This document shows, piece by piece, positions 1 through 7,793 of a DNA stretch of 44,634 nucleotides (position 1 is its first letter; the number at the start of each line of letters is the position of its first letter). The DNA comes from Candidatus Woesearchaeota archaeon (GTDB lineage Archaea > Nanobdellota > Nanobdellia > Woesearchaeales > ARS49). The stretch spans positions 1 to 44,634 of the forward strand of contig JAGVZE010000018.1 of assembly GCA_018302815.1 (NCBI GenBank), in the 5' to 3' direction. The notes under the pieces are model-generated. The model was not told the origin of the DNA. It made no database searches and worked only from the letters and a program-made list of their open reading frames with translations. The position numbers were made by a program, and so were the translations under genes.

Positions 1-1
1 C

Positions 2-586
2 GTTATGTGGCTCTGTCAGGTGATTTTAGGTAATTTTGAGACAATGAATGGTAAAGGGATGCCTCTTGGGAATTTAACATCTCAGTTTTTCGCGAATGTG
101 TATTTGAATGAATTGGACCAATTTGTGAAGCACGTTTTGAAAGAGAGATGTTACGTCAGGTATGTTGACGATTTTATTGTTGTGGGGAGCGACATTCGAC
201 AGTTGCAAGACGTGAAGAGAAGGATAGATGCGTTTCTTAAGGAAAGACTTGCGTTGGACTTGCATCCATGGAAGTCAAGGATAGTGAATGTTAACAGAGG
301 GATTGATTTTCTGGGGTTTCGTGTATTCCCTAAATTTCGACTATTGAGGAAGAAGAACGGTAGAAAGATGAGGAAAAAGTGGAGTGCTCTGAAGGAGGAG
401 TACTTATCACATAGTATTTCTGTTGATACATTATACGCTGGCGTGCAAGGGTGGTGCGCCTATGCATCGAATGCCGCCACGTTCAAGATGAGGAAACAGC
501 TGGTTGAGGAGTTTGATGTATTGAGGGGCGCGGATTTATCAACAATAGAGTTGAATCAACTTCTAAAAAAATCACAGGGCATTTGA
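2..586 (+). CDS. Reverse transcriptase, DGR-like, C-terminal part (cut by window edge)
   Basis: RNA-directed DNA polymerase fragment, open to the left edge; the N-terminal half and the true start lie outside. Visible: motif 4 as GKGMPLGNLTSQ, catalytic YVRYVDDF (the YxDD box, about residues 52-59), motif 7 region IDFLGFRVFP (about residues 100-109), then a basic thumb-like C-terminus containing GWCAYASNAATFKMRK. Group II intron enzymes normally have QGxxxSP in motif 4; LGxxxSQ is the form known from diversity-generating retroelement RTs. No maturase or HNH endonuclease domain follows, also as in DGR enzymes. The stop lies 9 bp from the convergent lipoprotein gene, so no template repeat fits downstream; it would have to be upstream, off-window. 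RT identity is very sure; DGR type is likely. Confidence 0.9.
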   Translation, partial: VMWLCQVILGNFETMNGKGMPLGNLTSQFFANVYLNELDQFVKHVLKERCYVRYVDDFIVVGSDIRQLQDVKRRIDAFLKERLALDLHPWKSRIVNVNRGIDFLGFRVFPKFRLLRKKNGRKMRKKWSALKEEYLSHSISVDTLYAGVQGWCAYASNAATFKMRKQLVEEFDVLRGADLSTIELNQLLKKSQGI

Positions 587-595
587 TTCTGTAGC

Positions 596-1531
596 TTATT
601 CCCCTGAACTCTTTACCGCAAAGCTGCTTTGTATCAATTGTTCATAGTCATATATTGCTTCTAGATTGACCAGCTGTTCAAAGTCAGTGTTCGTATTTAC
701 TTGTTGTGTGCAGCTAAGCGTGTTCGTTCCGCTTCGTAATGTTACGAATCCTTCTGCTCCGTTTGCCGTGCTTTCAAGTCCTGTGCATTGTACGCCGGAA
801 AGTCCTGTGTTAACAACTACGTATACTCGTCCTTCTTTTTGCCGGTCGTCCTTGTTGCATTTGCTGTTTCGCTCAAACACTCCGCCTGTTCCTGAATTTC
901 GAACTTCCACGGTGAATCCTACTCTGTCTTTTGCGCGTGTGTTTTCTTTGAATGTTGCGAACTGCACAGGCGCTCCGCTGTTGTGTAATTGCTTATCCTG
1001 ATTAATCTCACAAATGCCGCCTGCTTCAGGCGTTAGTAAATCCTCTCTAATGCATAATTTACTCACAGCTTTCGTTCTATATAGGTAGCACGCGTTCGCG
1101 CGTACTGTGAACTGCGCGGTAGCGCCGGTTATCAATCCCTTGTGGTTGAGTGCTGTGAATTCGACAAATGTTGAAGGAGGAGCGAGTAGGTTTCCTTGAG
1201 GGTCTTTTCGTAGTTCAATTACGTCGTCCGGCGCGTTCAAGCTGAGCTGTGCTTCAGTCTTGTCAAATTCTGTAGGATTGAATCCTGACAATTTCACAAG
1301 CACGTTCTCTTTGCTCACTAGAGTCTCGCCCTTATTCTCAAGTTTTACGATGATGTCAAAGGGGTCCCCGGCTCCGTCGAATACGTCTTTGCGTAATTCA
1401 GAGAATTCAAGTGATAGTCCTGCTGTTCCGCCTGCGAATGGACTGTCCAAAACAACTCCTTTTGGTTTGGCTGAGCCTCCAGCGCAAGCTACTAGAAGAA
1501 TCAATAATGTGAATGCAATGTATCTCCTCAT
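596..1531 (-). CDS. Putative secreted lipoprotein, paralogue C of three
   Basis: 311 residues. The N-terminus is a short basic stretch, a hydrophobic core and LLVACAGG, a lipobox-like cysteine near residue 16, so it is probably exported and lipid-anchored on the outer face of the membrane. The mature part looks beta-rich. It shares with the two upstream genes an order of elements: an N-terminal VKLENKGETL-like strand, an ACYLYRT motif, a cysteine-bearing ICE element, then NSGAPVQF (NxGAPV in place of SQGAPI/GQGAPV) and a VEVRNSGTGGVF strand. This suggests tandem immunoglobulin-like or CARDB-like modules, but I do not recognise a named family. Last gene of a five-gene minus-strand operon; tail to tail with the RT. 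It is the most diverged of the three copies. Confidence 0.8.
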   Translation of the reverse strand: MRRYIAFTLLILLVACAGGSAKPKGVVLDSPFAGGTAGLSLEFSELRKDVFDGAGDPFDIIVKLENKGETLVSKENVLVKLSGFNPTEFDKTEAQLSLNAPDDVIELRKDPQGNLLAPPSTFVEFTALNHKGLITGATAQFTVRANACYLYRTKAVSKLCIREDLLTPEAGGICEINQDKQLHNSGAPVQFATFKENTRAKDRVGFTVEVRNSGTGGVFERNSKCNKDDRQKEGRVYVVVNTGLSGVQCTGLESTANGAEGFVTLRSGTNTLSCTQQVNTNTDFEQLVNLEAIYDYEQLIQSSFAVKSSGE

Positions 1532-1601
1532 TTTATCTATTTCCTTGTCTGTTTTATGTTATAAATGTATTGTCATACTATCGTATTTTCCTTCCAACTT
1601 C

Positions 1602-2531
1602 CTACGATAATGGCCGTATCTCTACTTGTTTTGAGATGCTTTGTCTGTATCCGTAGCGTAGTATGACGTTGATTGGGGTCAGGTATGGGCTTTGTCCTTG
1701 TATGTTGGAGAGTTCGCAGAATAGTTGCGCTTGTCCGTTGCTTAGTCTTAAATGTCCTGTTGAATCTAGCGGTTTGCAGCTTTGTCTTATGCTGATTCCG
1801 CTTAAGGTTACATCGGCTACTTGAACATAGTCTATTTCGTCGTAGCCTAGGCCGGAGCCGTATGGGCTGCATTTGCTTAAGAACTGGGCGCCGTTCTTGA
1901 AGACGTTTCCGCCTCCTGCATTGGATATTGAGATTACAAATCTTGTTCTTCCTGGCGCGGGTTCTACGCTAATAGAACTAACCGCGATTGGAGCTCCCTG
2001 CGAACCAAGCCCAACTGTTGTTGGCGTGCATATTTTTTCTATGCTTGCAGCTGCGAATGGATTGGGATCTATGCAGGCTTGTCCGGATGCGACTGTTTCG
2101 TAATTGTAGCAGGCGGTTGCAAGGATTGTTGGCTGGTATTTGTCGATTCTTTTGTCGGTTAAGGCAAGTACTGTTCCTTTCCAGTCGAGCATATCGAATC
2201 CTCCTCTTGGAAGGTATGGTCCTCGTCCGTCAAGTATTGGTATTGCTTTGCCGTCTGTTCCTATTCCTGTGATTATGTTGTGGTCGAATCCGGATAGATA
2301 AATGCGGTCCGATCCGCCTCCTATTTTGCTTGTGCCTTTGTTTTCTACTTGCACAACGACGTTGAATGGGTCGCGGTCAAAGAGTCTGTTTGGAGGCAGG
2401 TTTGATAGGAATTCAAGGCTTATCGCTTGTGTTCCTGTTCTAAAGTCCTGTGGTTGTTGTGGCTGCGTTCCGCTTTGGGGTTGGCAGGCTACAAGTAGTA
2501 TGAGTAATGTTATCAGCGCCGCTTTTTTCAT
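1602..2531 (-). CDS. Putative secreted lipoprotein, paralogue B of three
   Basis: 309 residues from the ATG at 2531. The frame is open further upstream to 2717, but that extension runs through the neighbouring gene, while the 2531 start gives MKKAALITLLILLVACQPQ, a clear lipoprotein signal with cysteine at residue 16. The mature protein starts with a Gln/Pro-rich linker, then a FNVVVQVENKGTS strand, ACYNYET, ACIDPNP, SQGAPIAV and a FVISISNAGGGNVF strand, all echoed in the neighbours. Four or more cysteines suggest disulfides outside the cell. Function unknown; the repeated NKG/NxGxG strands suggest immunoglobulin-like folds used for surface display or binding. Confidence 0.8.
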   Translation of the reverse strand: MKKAALITLLILLVACQPQSGTQPQQPQDFRTGTQAISLEFLSNLPPNRLFDRDPFNVVVQVENKGTSKIGGGSDRIYLSGFDHNIITGIGTDGKAIPILDGRGPYLPRGGFDMLDWKGTVLALTDKRIDKYQPTILATACYNYETVASGQACIDPNPFAAASIEKICTPTTVGLGSQGAPIAVSSISVEPAPGRTRFVISISNAGGGNVFKNGAQFLSKCSPYGSGLGYDEIDYVQVADVTLSGISIRQSCKPLDSTGHLRLSNGQAQLFCELSNIQGQSPYLTPINVILRYGYRQSISKQVEIRPLS

Positions 2532-2575
2532 AGCGTGTATTTTTGTTTGGTGATTATTTATAGTTTGTGGTGTGT

Positions 2576-3463
2576 TCATGTGCATTCCTCTTGGCCTGGT
2601 ATCTTTGTGATAGTAATTGGCAATATTGTGTTTGTGACGTATCCGTAGTTTAGCGTTACTGAAAGCAAGGTTTGGTACGTTCCTTGTTCTTTTCCTGAAT
2701 ATCCTTGGGCTGTGCATTTGACTTTGGCTTCTTTTCCTGATTCGAGGGTTATCGCTTCAGGCTGGCAGATTAGCGGTTCTGCTTGCAGGTCCGCCATTAC
2801 TTGCACTGTGCCTTTTAGCGGTTGTTTTGTCGTGCAGGCGGCTTGCGCGTCGTTTGAGCTTATGACTTTTCCGTTGCCAAGGTTGGCAATTGATATTATG
2901 AAGCTTGGGGTGACGCTGTCTTGTATTGGTTCCATGATTGGTTCTACGCGGGTAACCGCTACTGGCGCGCCTTGTCCGCCTACGCTAACGGTAGAAGGTC
3001 TGCAGACTTTGTTTGGATTTGTGTTTTGTACGTCTGGGTCGATGCAAACCGTGGTGGTAGAGAACGTTTCGTATGGATAGCAGGCTTGGAGTATTATTGG
3101 TGTCGAGTAGCTTTCAAGTTGTGGCGGAAGCCCTGTGTTTTTGACGCTAAATTGGAGTTGTTGGATTCCTCCTTGAGGGTTGAACTTGGATTTTCCTTCG
3201 AGTTGGAACGTGTCGCTTTTTTTGGGCGCGTAAAGGACTTGGTCTTCGACTATGAACGTGTAGACTCCGCGCGTAACGTCGCTCGTTCCTTTGTTTGAGA
3301 GTCGTGCGAGTATGTTGGCTTGCTGGCACATGATTATGCTTGATGGTGGGTTGACAAATGATGGTTCAACCGCGATTGTTCCTGTGGCGATGTCTTGCGG
3401 CATAGGCACTCCTTGCTGCCCGCATGCGCAGATTAGTAGAAAGATTAGCGCGAGTTTCTTCAT
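2576..3463 (-). CDS. Putative secreted lipoprotein, paralogue A of three
   Basis: 295 residues. Signal MKKLALIFLLICACGQQ has a cysteine pair suited to lipidation. Mature features: ARLSNKGTSDVTRGVY, ACYPYET, VCIDPDVQ, VCRPSTVSVGGQGAPVAV, FIISIANLGNGKVI, in the same order as in the next two genes downstream. The start ATG overlaps the stop of the upstream membrane protein by 4 bp (ATGA), implying coupled translation. Conservation of Cys spacing and the GQGAPV block across the three genes argues for tandem duplication followed by divergence. No enzymatic motif is visible. Confidence 0.82.
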   Translation of the reverse strand: MKKLALIFLLICACGQQGVPMPQDIATGTIAVEPSFVNPPSSIIMCQQANILARLSNKGTSDVTRGVYTFIVEDQVLYAPKKSDTFQLEGKSKFNPQGGIQQLQFSVKNTGLPPQLESYSTPIILQACYPYETFSTTTVCIDPDVQNTNPNKVCRPSTVSVGGQGAPVAVTRVEPIMEPIQDSVTPSFIISIANLGNGKVISSNDAQAACTTKQPLKGTVQVMADLQAEPLICQPEAITLESGKEAKVKCTAQGYSGKEQGTYQTLLSVTLNYGYVTNTILPITITKIPGQEECT

Positions 3464-5172
3464 ACATTCAGCTCTTTCTTTTTTATGGAAACTCCTGTTT
3501 CTTTGTGGATTCTGAACGTGTATTCTGCTTGTGCTTTGAAGCTTCTGATGGCAAGAGGCGCTTGTCCTAGAAGGTCCTCTGTTGACGCAATTGAGGTTTG
3601 TACGCGTATGGTTTTGAATGGTTTTTTAAGTTCAGAGGGAGGGAATAGTTTTGCGATGATGTCTTCTGCCATTATGATGCAGTTATGTTCTTTTTGTTCT
3701 GTTGTGAAGCAAGATGATATTGGGATTCCATCTACGCTTTTGATTTCGATGCCGGGCGGTGCTGTGATTTCGAGCTGGTTCATTTTGACTACTTGTCCGT
3801 CTTGCCAGTTTCGTTCTAGCGTGATGCTTAGTGATGGTCCGAATTCTGTTCCTGTGACTACTGCGATTGGCTGTGGTCCAACGCCGATTCCTATTCGCAT
3901 GGGTCCTGGCGTGAAGATTGCGGCAGGATTCTTGTCTGTTATTTTGAACGCGTCAAGCGGGTCTATTTGGTCGCGTCGATATGCGCGTATTGAGTCTTGG
4001 TGCATGAAGTATGTCTTTAGGAATGAGTTTGTGGTGAATGTGAACTCTGCTTCGAGGCTTATTTGGGCAGGTCCTCCTTTTTCAGCTTCGACTAGTTTTT
4101 CTGGGTTTATTAGGCAGTCGAGTGATATGCTGTCGTATTCTTCTATTGTGAAGCTTTCGCTTGGTCTGATGTCTCCTTCGTTTGTATCGCACCCGTCAGG
4201 TTTGAACTTGCAGCATTTGAGCGCGATTTCGATGGGTTGTTCTGTTTTGAATGTTTCTGCGCGAAGTGTTGCGAATACGTCGATTGGTTGGTCGTACGGC
4301 ACGACATCGGAGGTGGTATCCATATTATCCAAGAACACTCCTAGTGGTCTTTGTTGCTGTGCTTCGACTCCTTCTTCATAGTTTCCTGTCGCGACAAGGA
4401 TTTGTCTTTCGACTCCTTTTTGCGCGCCTGTTATGAATGAGCTTGCTGTTGAAGTTATGTCGCTCCAAGCTTTTTGTTGTCCTTTTATTGCAAGGTCGAG
4501 CGGCGTTCCCGAAGTTAAAAGCGATGGCGCGAATTCAAAGACTGCGGTTCCTGTGACTGCGAATATTATTAGCACGATAAGAAAAGTTCCTGCTCCTGCG
4601 ATTGCGAGTGTTCCTATTAGGAAGAATACGATGAATATGCTGACGAATATGTGTGATTTACCCGGAAGTGTTGAAAGCAAAAACATAGCCATGATTCCAA
4701 ATGCGCTTATCGCAGCTGCTTTTAGCGCGTGCGCTGAGCCTGTTGGGTTTAGTTTGTGCCAAACTCCCAGTAATATCACGAGCAGAATGACAAGTCCGCT
4801 TGTCATCGTGTTGAGTCCTAGTTTGTTGAGTACAAAATATATTGCGGCTCCAAGCGCGGTGATTAATATTAGTGGCAAAATCAAGTGTCCTGATGTTCCG
4901 CTTGGAGCTCCCGAAGATCCTGGGCTGGCTCCTGCTCCAAAAAGTCTGCTTAAAAGTCCTGATTCTGCGGCAGCGCCTGCAGCTTCAGCTGCCATTCCAA
5001 ACGCGCCTACTACTGCGGCTCCCACAGGAGGGACGAATATGCAGACTAGTATGAATATGATGAACAGCACCAGCATTACAATCCAAACCCAGCCGGGAAG
5101 GAGCCATATTGCGAGTGCGAAGAGTATGAGAAATATTACGCTAATGGAGACAAGTGCTTTGACAATTCCCAT
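3460..5172 (-). CDS. Polytopic membrane protein with large C-terminal extracellular domain
   Basis: 570 residues. About the first 225 residues hold hydrophobic segments in clusters: two close to the N-terminus, then an Ala/Gly/Ser-rich loop, then several more (roughly residues 95-225). The rest is soluble and beta-rich, with cysteines (IALKCCKFKPDGCDTNEG) and a C-terminal KKKELNV tail. It lies 1 bp after its upstream partner and overlaps the downstream lipoprotein gene by 4 bp, so the operon is tightly coupled. It may be the membrane hub that the three lipoproteins and the single-pass protein work with; that is inference from position only. No transporter or protease signature recognised. Confidence 0.8.
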   Translation of the reverse strand: MGIVKALVSISVIFLILFALAIWLLPGWVWIVMLVLFIIFILVCIFVPPVGAAVVGAFGMAAEAAGAAAESGLLSRLFGAGASPGSSGAPSGTSGHLILPLILITALGAAIYFVLNKLGLNTMTSGLVILLVILLGVWHKLNPTGSAHALKAAAISAFGIMAMFLLSTLPGKSHIFVSIFIVFFLIGTLAIAGAGTFLIVLIIFAVTGTAVFEFAPSLLTSGTPLDLAIKGQQKAWSDITSTASSFITGAQKGVERQILVATGNYEEGVEAQQQRPLGVFLDNMDTTSDVVPYDQPIDVFATLRAETFKTEQPIEIALKCCKFKPDGCDTNEGDIRPSESFTIEEYDSISLDCLINPEKLVEAEKGGPAQISLEAEFTFTTNSFLKTYFMHQDSIRAYRRDQIDPLDAFKITDKNPAAIFTPGPMRIGIGVGPQPIAVVTGTEFGPSLSITLERNWQDGQVVKMNQLEITAPPGIEIKSVDGIPISSCFTTEQKEHNCIIMAEDIIAKLFPPSELKKPFKTIRVQTSIASTEDLLGQAPLAIRSFKAQAEYTFRIHKETGVSIKKKELNV

Positions 5173-5173
5173 T

Positions 5174-6319
5174 TCATTCCGCCTTTACCGTTATGCGCAC
5201 TATGTGGAGTTCGGTTAGCGGGTCTAGTTGAAGGTAGTTGTTTCCTTCTTTTATGAGCTCGCTTATGTCTTCTTCGTAGATGTGGTTTTCTTGGTCGATG
5301 ACGTCGTATTTGCCGTTGATGTTTAGGCGCGCTTGTTTGTCTTCGTCGTCATCTACGAATTCTATTCTAAGGACAACGTTTCTTTTGTTGTCTAGTACTG
5401 CGTTGTATAGTGTGCTGTTGATTTTGAAGTAGTCTATGAATGGTTTTACTGGTTTGAGTATGGTGCGTACTCGTATTTGTTCGACGCGGTAGCTTCCTTG
5501 GTTTATTTTGAAGCTGATGGTGTTTTTTCCGTCGCGCAGTTCTTCTTTGTCTAGGTCCGCTCTGTTGAGTCCTTCGCATGCAGGGATTGCGGAATGGATG
5601 ATTCTATCGTTGAGTTCTATTGATAGTGTTCCTACTTCGTTTTGATCGCATAGTGGGTAGAAGTCAAGGAACGCGGTGTCGAGGTTTTCTTTTTCGACAT
5701 CGGATATTGTGAACGTGCTTGTCGCGGCTTGCCGCGCAGCGTCAGTTACTTCTCCGATTACTTTCACGTCGAACAATTCGTAGCGAGTGCGTGAGAAGAA
5801 TCCTCCTTTGACATAGAATTCGAGCTGGTTCGCGCCTGAAATGAGTGTTTTTGGAAGTGTTATTGGCGGCGGGTTTTGTGTGGCTACTGTGCTTTCGTAG
5901 ATTGTTTGCCCGTTGAGTGTTATGACGAGTGTTCCTGCGCGCGTGGGCGCTTGAAGGCTTAAGATGACGTTGTCTGTTTGCGCAAGTGATGGGACTGCGA
6001 ATATTATTGTCTTGCGCTGTTCAGAGAACCAGCCTTTTCGTACTGTGAATGGGTTTTCTGAAGATAGCACGACTGCGTTTTTGGTTTCGCTCAAGAATAC
6101 GCTTGGTATGTCGTGGTCGAATAATGTGCGTTTGGTGAACGATAAAAGTCCGGGTGTTTCATCTAGGAGTGTGGATTTTGTGTCTGAGTCTGTGTAGTTT
6201 TCTCCTTCAAGAAGCTGTTGTCTTTCTTCTGCGGGTAAGAATAGGATGTAGAATATGAATAGTAGGGTGATTATTCCTATCAGCGTGGCTGCGGGGCTTC
6301 CTGTTGGTTTATCTGCCAT
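5174..6319 (-). CDS. Single-pass membrane protein with beta-rich ectodomain
   Basis: 381 residues. A short cytoplasmic head (MADKPTGSPAAT) is followed by one membrane span (about residues 12-29, GIITLLFIFYILFLP) and a long exposed domain. Repeating phrases such as LSLQAPTRAGTLVITLNGQ, LSIELNDRIIHSAIP and ARLNINGKYD look like successive jelly-roll or carbohydrate-binding-like strands with NG turns, with possible internal duplication of a roughly 100-residue unit. First gene of the five-gene operon; AAGGTGA ribosome-binding site 4 nt before the ATG, TATA box at 6357-6365. Function unknown; envelope structural or adhesive role is the best guess. Confidence 0.8.
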   Translation of the reverse strand: MADKPTGSPAATLIGIITLLFIFYILFLPAEERQQLLEGENYTDSDTKSTLLDETPGLLSFTKRTLFDHDIPSVFLSETKNAVVLSSENPFTVRKGWFSEQRKTIIFAVPSLAQTDNVILSLQAPTRAGTLVITLNGQTIYESTVATQNPPPITLPKTLISGANQLEFYVKGGFFSRTRYELFDVKVIGEVTDAARQAATSTFTISDVEKENLDTAFLDFYPLCDQNEVGTLSIELNDRIIHSAIPACEGLNRADLDKEELRDGKNTISFKINQGSYRVEQIRVRTILKPVKPFIDYFKINSTLYNAVLDNKRNVVLRIEFVDDDEDKQARLNINGKYDVIDQENHIYEEDISELIKEGNNYLQLDPLTELHIVRITVKAE

Positions 6320-6356
6320 CGTTCACCTTTTTTCAGGAGTTATTCAGGAATAAGAC

Positions 6357-6365
6357 TATTTAAAG
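6357..6365 (-). promoter_or_regulatory. TATA box for the 6319-596 operon
   Basis: Minus-strand CTTTAAATA about 40 nt before the ATG at 6319, implying a short leader that carries the AAGGTGA ribosome-binding site. Confidence 0.6.
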
Positions 6366-6378
6366 GTTTGGTGCAAGA

Positions 6379-6387
6379 CATATATAC
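6379..6387 (+). promoter_or_regulatory. TATA box for the Pelota gene
   Basis: CATATATAC centred 27-28 nt before the ATG at 6411. The spacing puts transcription start at or next to the ATG, so a leaderless mRNA is expected. Confidence 0.65.
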
Positions 6388-6410
6388 TTAGCGCGTGTTT
6401 TTGAGAGCCG

Positions 6411-7460
6411 ATGAAGATTGTTTTGAAGAATCTTAAGCAGGGTGAAATCAAGCTTGCGGTAGAGACCTCTGATGATGTGTGGTATTTATCGCAGTTAATT
6501 GATGCGGGTGATCGTGTTAGTGGCAAGACTGTGCGTAAGATTAAGGCAACTGAGGAAGCCGACCCGTTAAAACGTGCTGTTTTTATGGCAATTGTTGTTG
6601 AAAAGGTCGATTTTGTGGGTGATGAGCTTCGGGTCGCAGGCAAGGTTATTGACGGTCCAGAGGACGTGGCAAGGGGTAGTTTTCACACTTTTTCGATAGA
6701 GCCGGGCGTGGTTTTTTCGTTGATTAAGGATGAGTGGCTTTCTTATCAGCTTTCGCGTCTTGATGAGGCGTGCGAGCAGAAGCGTTCTAATATTTTGGTT
6801 TGCGTTTTTGATAGGGAGGAGGCGATTTTTGCTTTACTTAAGAAATCAAAGCCGGAGATTATTGCTCATATTAAGGGTGATGTTGAGCGTAAGCGTGTTC
6901 AGACCAATGTGAAGTCGAGTTTTTATGAGCAGGTTGTGAAACAATTGGAGGAGTATGACAAGCGTTATTCTCTTGACGTTATTGTCATCGCAAGTCCTGC
7001 GTTTTGGAAAGAGGAGTTGCTTAAAGTCGTGAAGAATGACGCGTTAAGAAAGAAGCTTGTGCAGGCTACGTGTTCTTCTGTTGATGAGCGCGCAATTGAT
7101 GAAGTGCTTAAGCGTGATGAGATTCGCCACGCGGTTAATAAGGAGCGTTCTGCGCTTGAGATGCAGCTTGTTGATGAGGTTCTTTCAGAGATTGCGAAGA
7201 AGGGCGCTGTTGTTTACGGCGTTGCCGCGTGTGAGTCGTCTGCCGCGCAGGGTGCTGTCTCAAAGCTTCTCATCACTGATTCTTTGATCAAGCGCACGCG
7301 CGAGGAAGGCGCGTTCCAGCGCATCGATTCTATTCTTCGCTGCGTCGATAAATCAAAAGGCGCAGTGATTATTGTTTCCTCCGAGCATATGGGCGGAAAA
7401 CGTTTGGACGGCCTTGGCGGCATCGCTGCTCTGCTAAGATACAAACTTTCGTATGAGTAG
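6411..7460 (+). CDS. pelA: Pelota/Dom34 mRNA surveillance factor
   Basis: 349 residues, the usual archaeal Pelota length. Pelota binds stalled ribosomes in the A site and, with aEF1A and ABCE1, splits them (no-go and nonstop decay). Visible: the N-terminal Sm-like domain beginning MKIVLKNLKQGEIKL, with DDVWYLSQLIDAGD and RKIKATEEAD; the central eRF1 domain 2-like part with VCVFDREEAIFALL and VIASPAFWKEELL; the C-terminal eRF1 domain 3-like part with AKKGAVVYGVAACESSAAQGA, ending SSEHMGGKRLDGLGGIAALLRY. No GGQ motif, as expected for Pelota as opposed to aRF1. Monocistronic, leaderless. Confidence 0.96.
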   Translation: MKIVLKNLKQGEIKLAVETSDDVWYLSQLIDAGDRVSGKTVRKIKATEEADPLKRAVFMAIVVEKVDFVGDELRVAGKVIDGPEDVARGSFHTFSIEPGVVFSLIKDEWLSYQLSRLDEACEQKRSNILVCVFDREEAIFALLKKSKPEIIAHIKGDVERKRVQTNVKSSFYEQVVKQLEEYDKRYSLDVIVIASPAFWKEELLKVVKNDALRKKLVQATCSSVDERAIDEVLKRDEIRHAVNKERSALEMQLVDEVLSEIAKKGAVVYGVAACESSAAQGAVSKLLITDSLIKRTREEGAFQRIDSILRCVDKSKGAVIIVSSEHMGGKRLDGLGGIAALLRYKLSYE

Positions 7461-7511
7461 TTGCGGTATAGTTCTGACGCCTGCGGCTTGCCCTGCGTTT
7501 CGCGTTCGCTT

Positions 7512-7697
7512 CTAAATCAGTTTTAGTTCTTCTGATAGGTCTTCTGTTGAGTAGGACGAGACGAATCCTTTGTCAATAAGGTAGTGTTGGAAGTCCCACA
7601 GGGTGAGGCTTGCGCGGTGGGCGGCTTCGGTGAGCGTTATTTTTCCTTCGCGGTAGAGGTTTGCTGCTCGTTCTTTGTTTATGTTTTTAACGATCAT
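7512..7697 (-). CDS. UPF0175-family small DNA-binding/antitoxin-like protein
   Basis: 61 residues. The core RAANLYREGKITLTEAAHRA followed by LTLWDFQHYLIDKGF is the UPF0175 pattern: a helix, a second helix with TEAA, then a third with WDFxxxL, resembling a small helix-turn-helix. Family members often sit beside PIN-domain toxins as presumed antitoxins. No toxin partner is seen here: its neighbours are Pelota (convergent) and the variable-protein gene (divergent, 96 bp apart). It could be an orphan antitoxin or a local regulator of the neighbouring gene; the latter is speculative. Confidence 0.75.
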   Translation of the reverse strand: MIVKNINKERAANLYREGKITLTEAAHRASLTLWDFQHYLIDKGFVSSYSTEDLSEELKLI

Positions 7698-7761
7698 CAG
7701 TGGATTATGATTTGAATGTTGAAGATAAATCTTTTGTCAAACTTGGTTCGTTTTCTCGAAA

Positions 7762-7770
7762 TGTTTATCT
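7762..7770 (+). promoter_or_regulatory. TATA-like box for the candidate DGR target gene
   Basis: TGTTTATCT centred about 28 nt before the chosen ATG at 7794, matching the leaderless spacing seen at several genes in this window and supporting that start over the upstream in-frame ATG at 7716. Confidence 0.45.
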
Positions 7771-7793
7771 ACTTCTTTGCGGTTTGTTTCATT

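Noticed and set aside
586-600. Template repeat directly downstream of the RT
   Set aside because: Only 9 bp separate the RT stop from the convergent lipoprotein stop, and they show no similarity to 8502-8588.
2532-2717. N-terminal extension of lipoprotein B
   Set aside because: It overlaps the neighbouring gene and would bury the signal peptide; the ATG at 2531 gives a clean lipoprotein signal.
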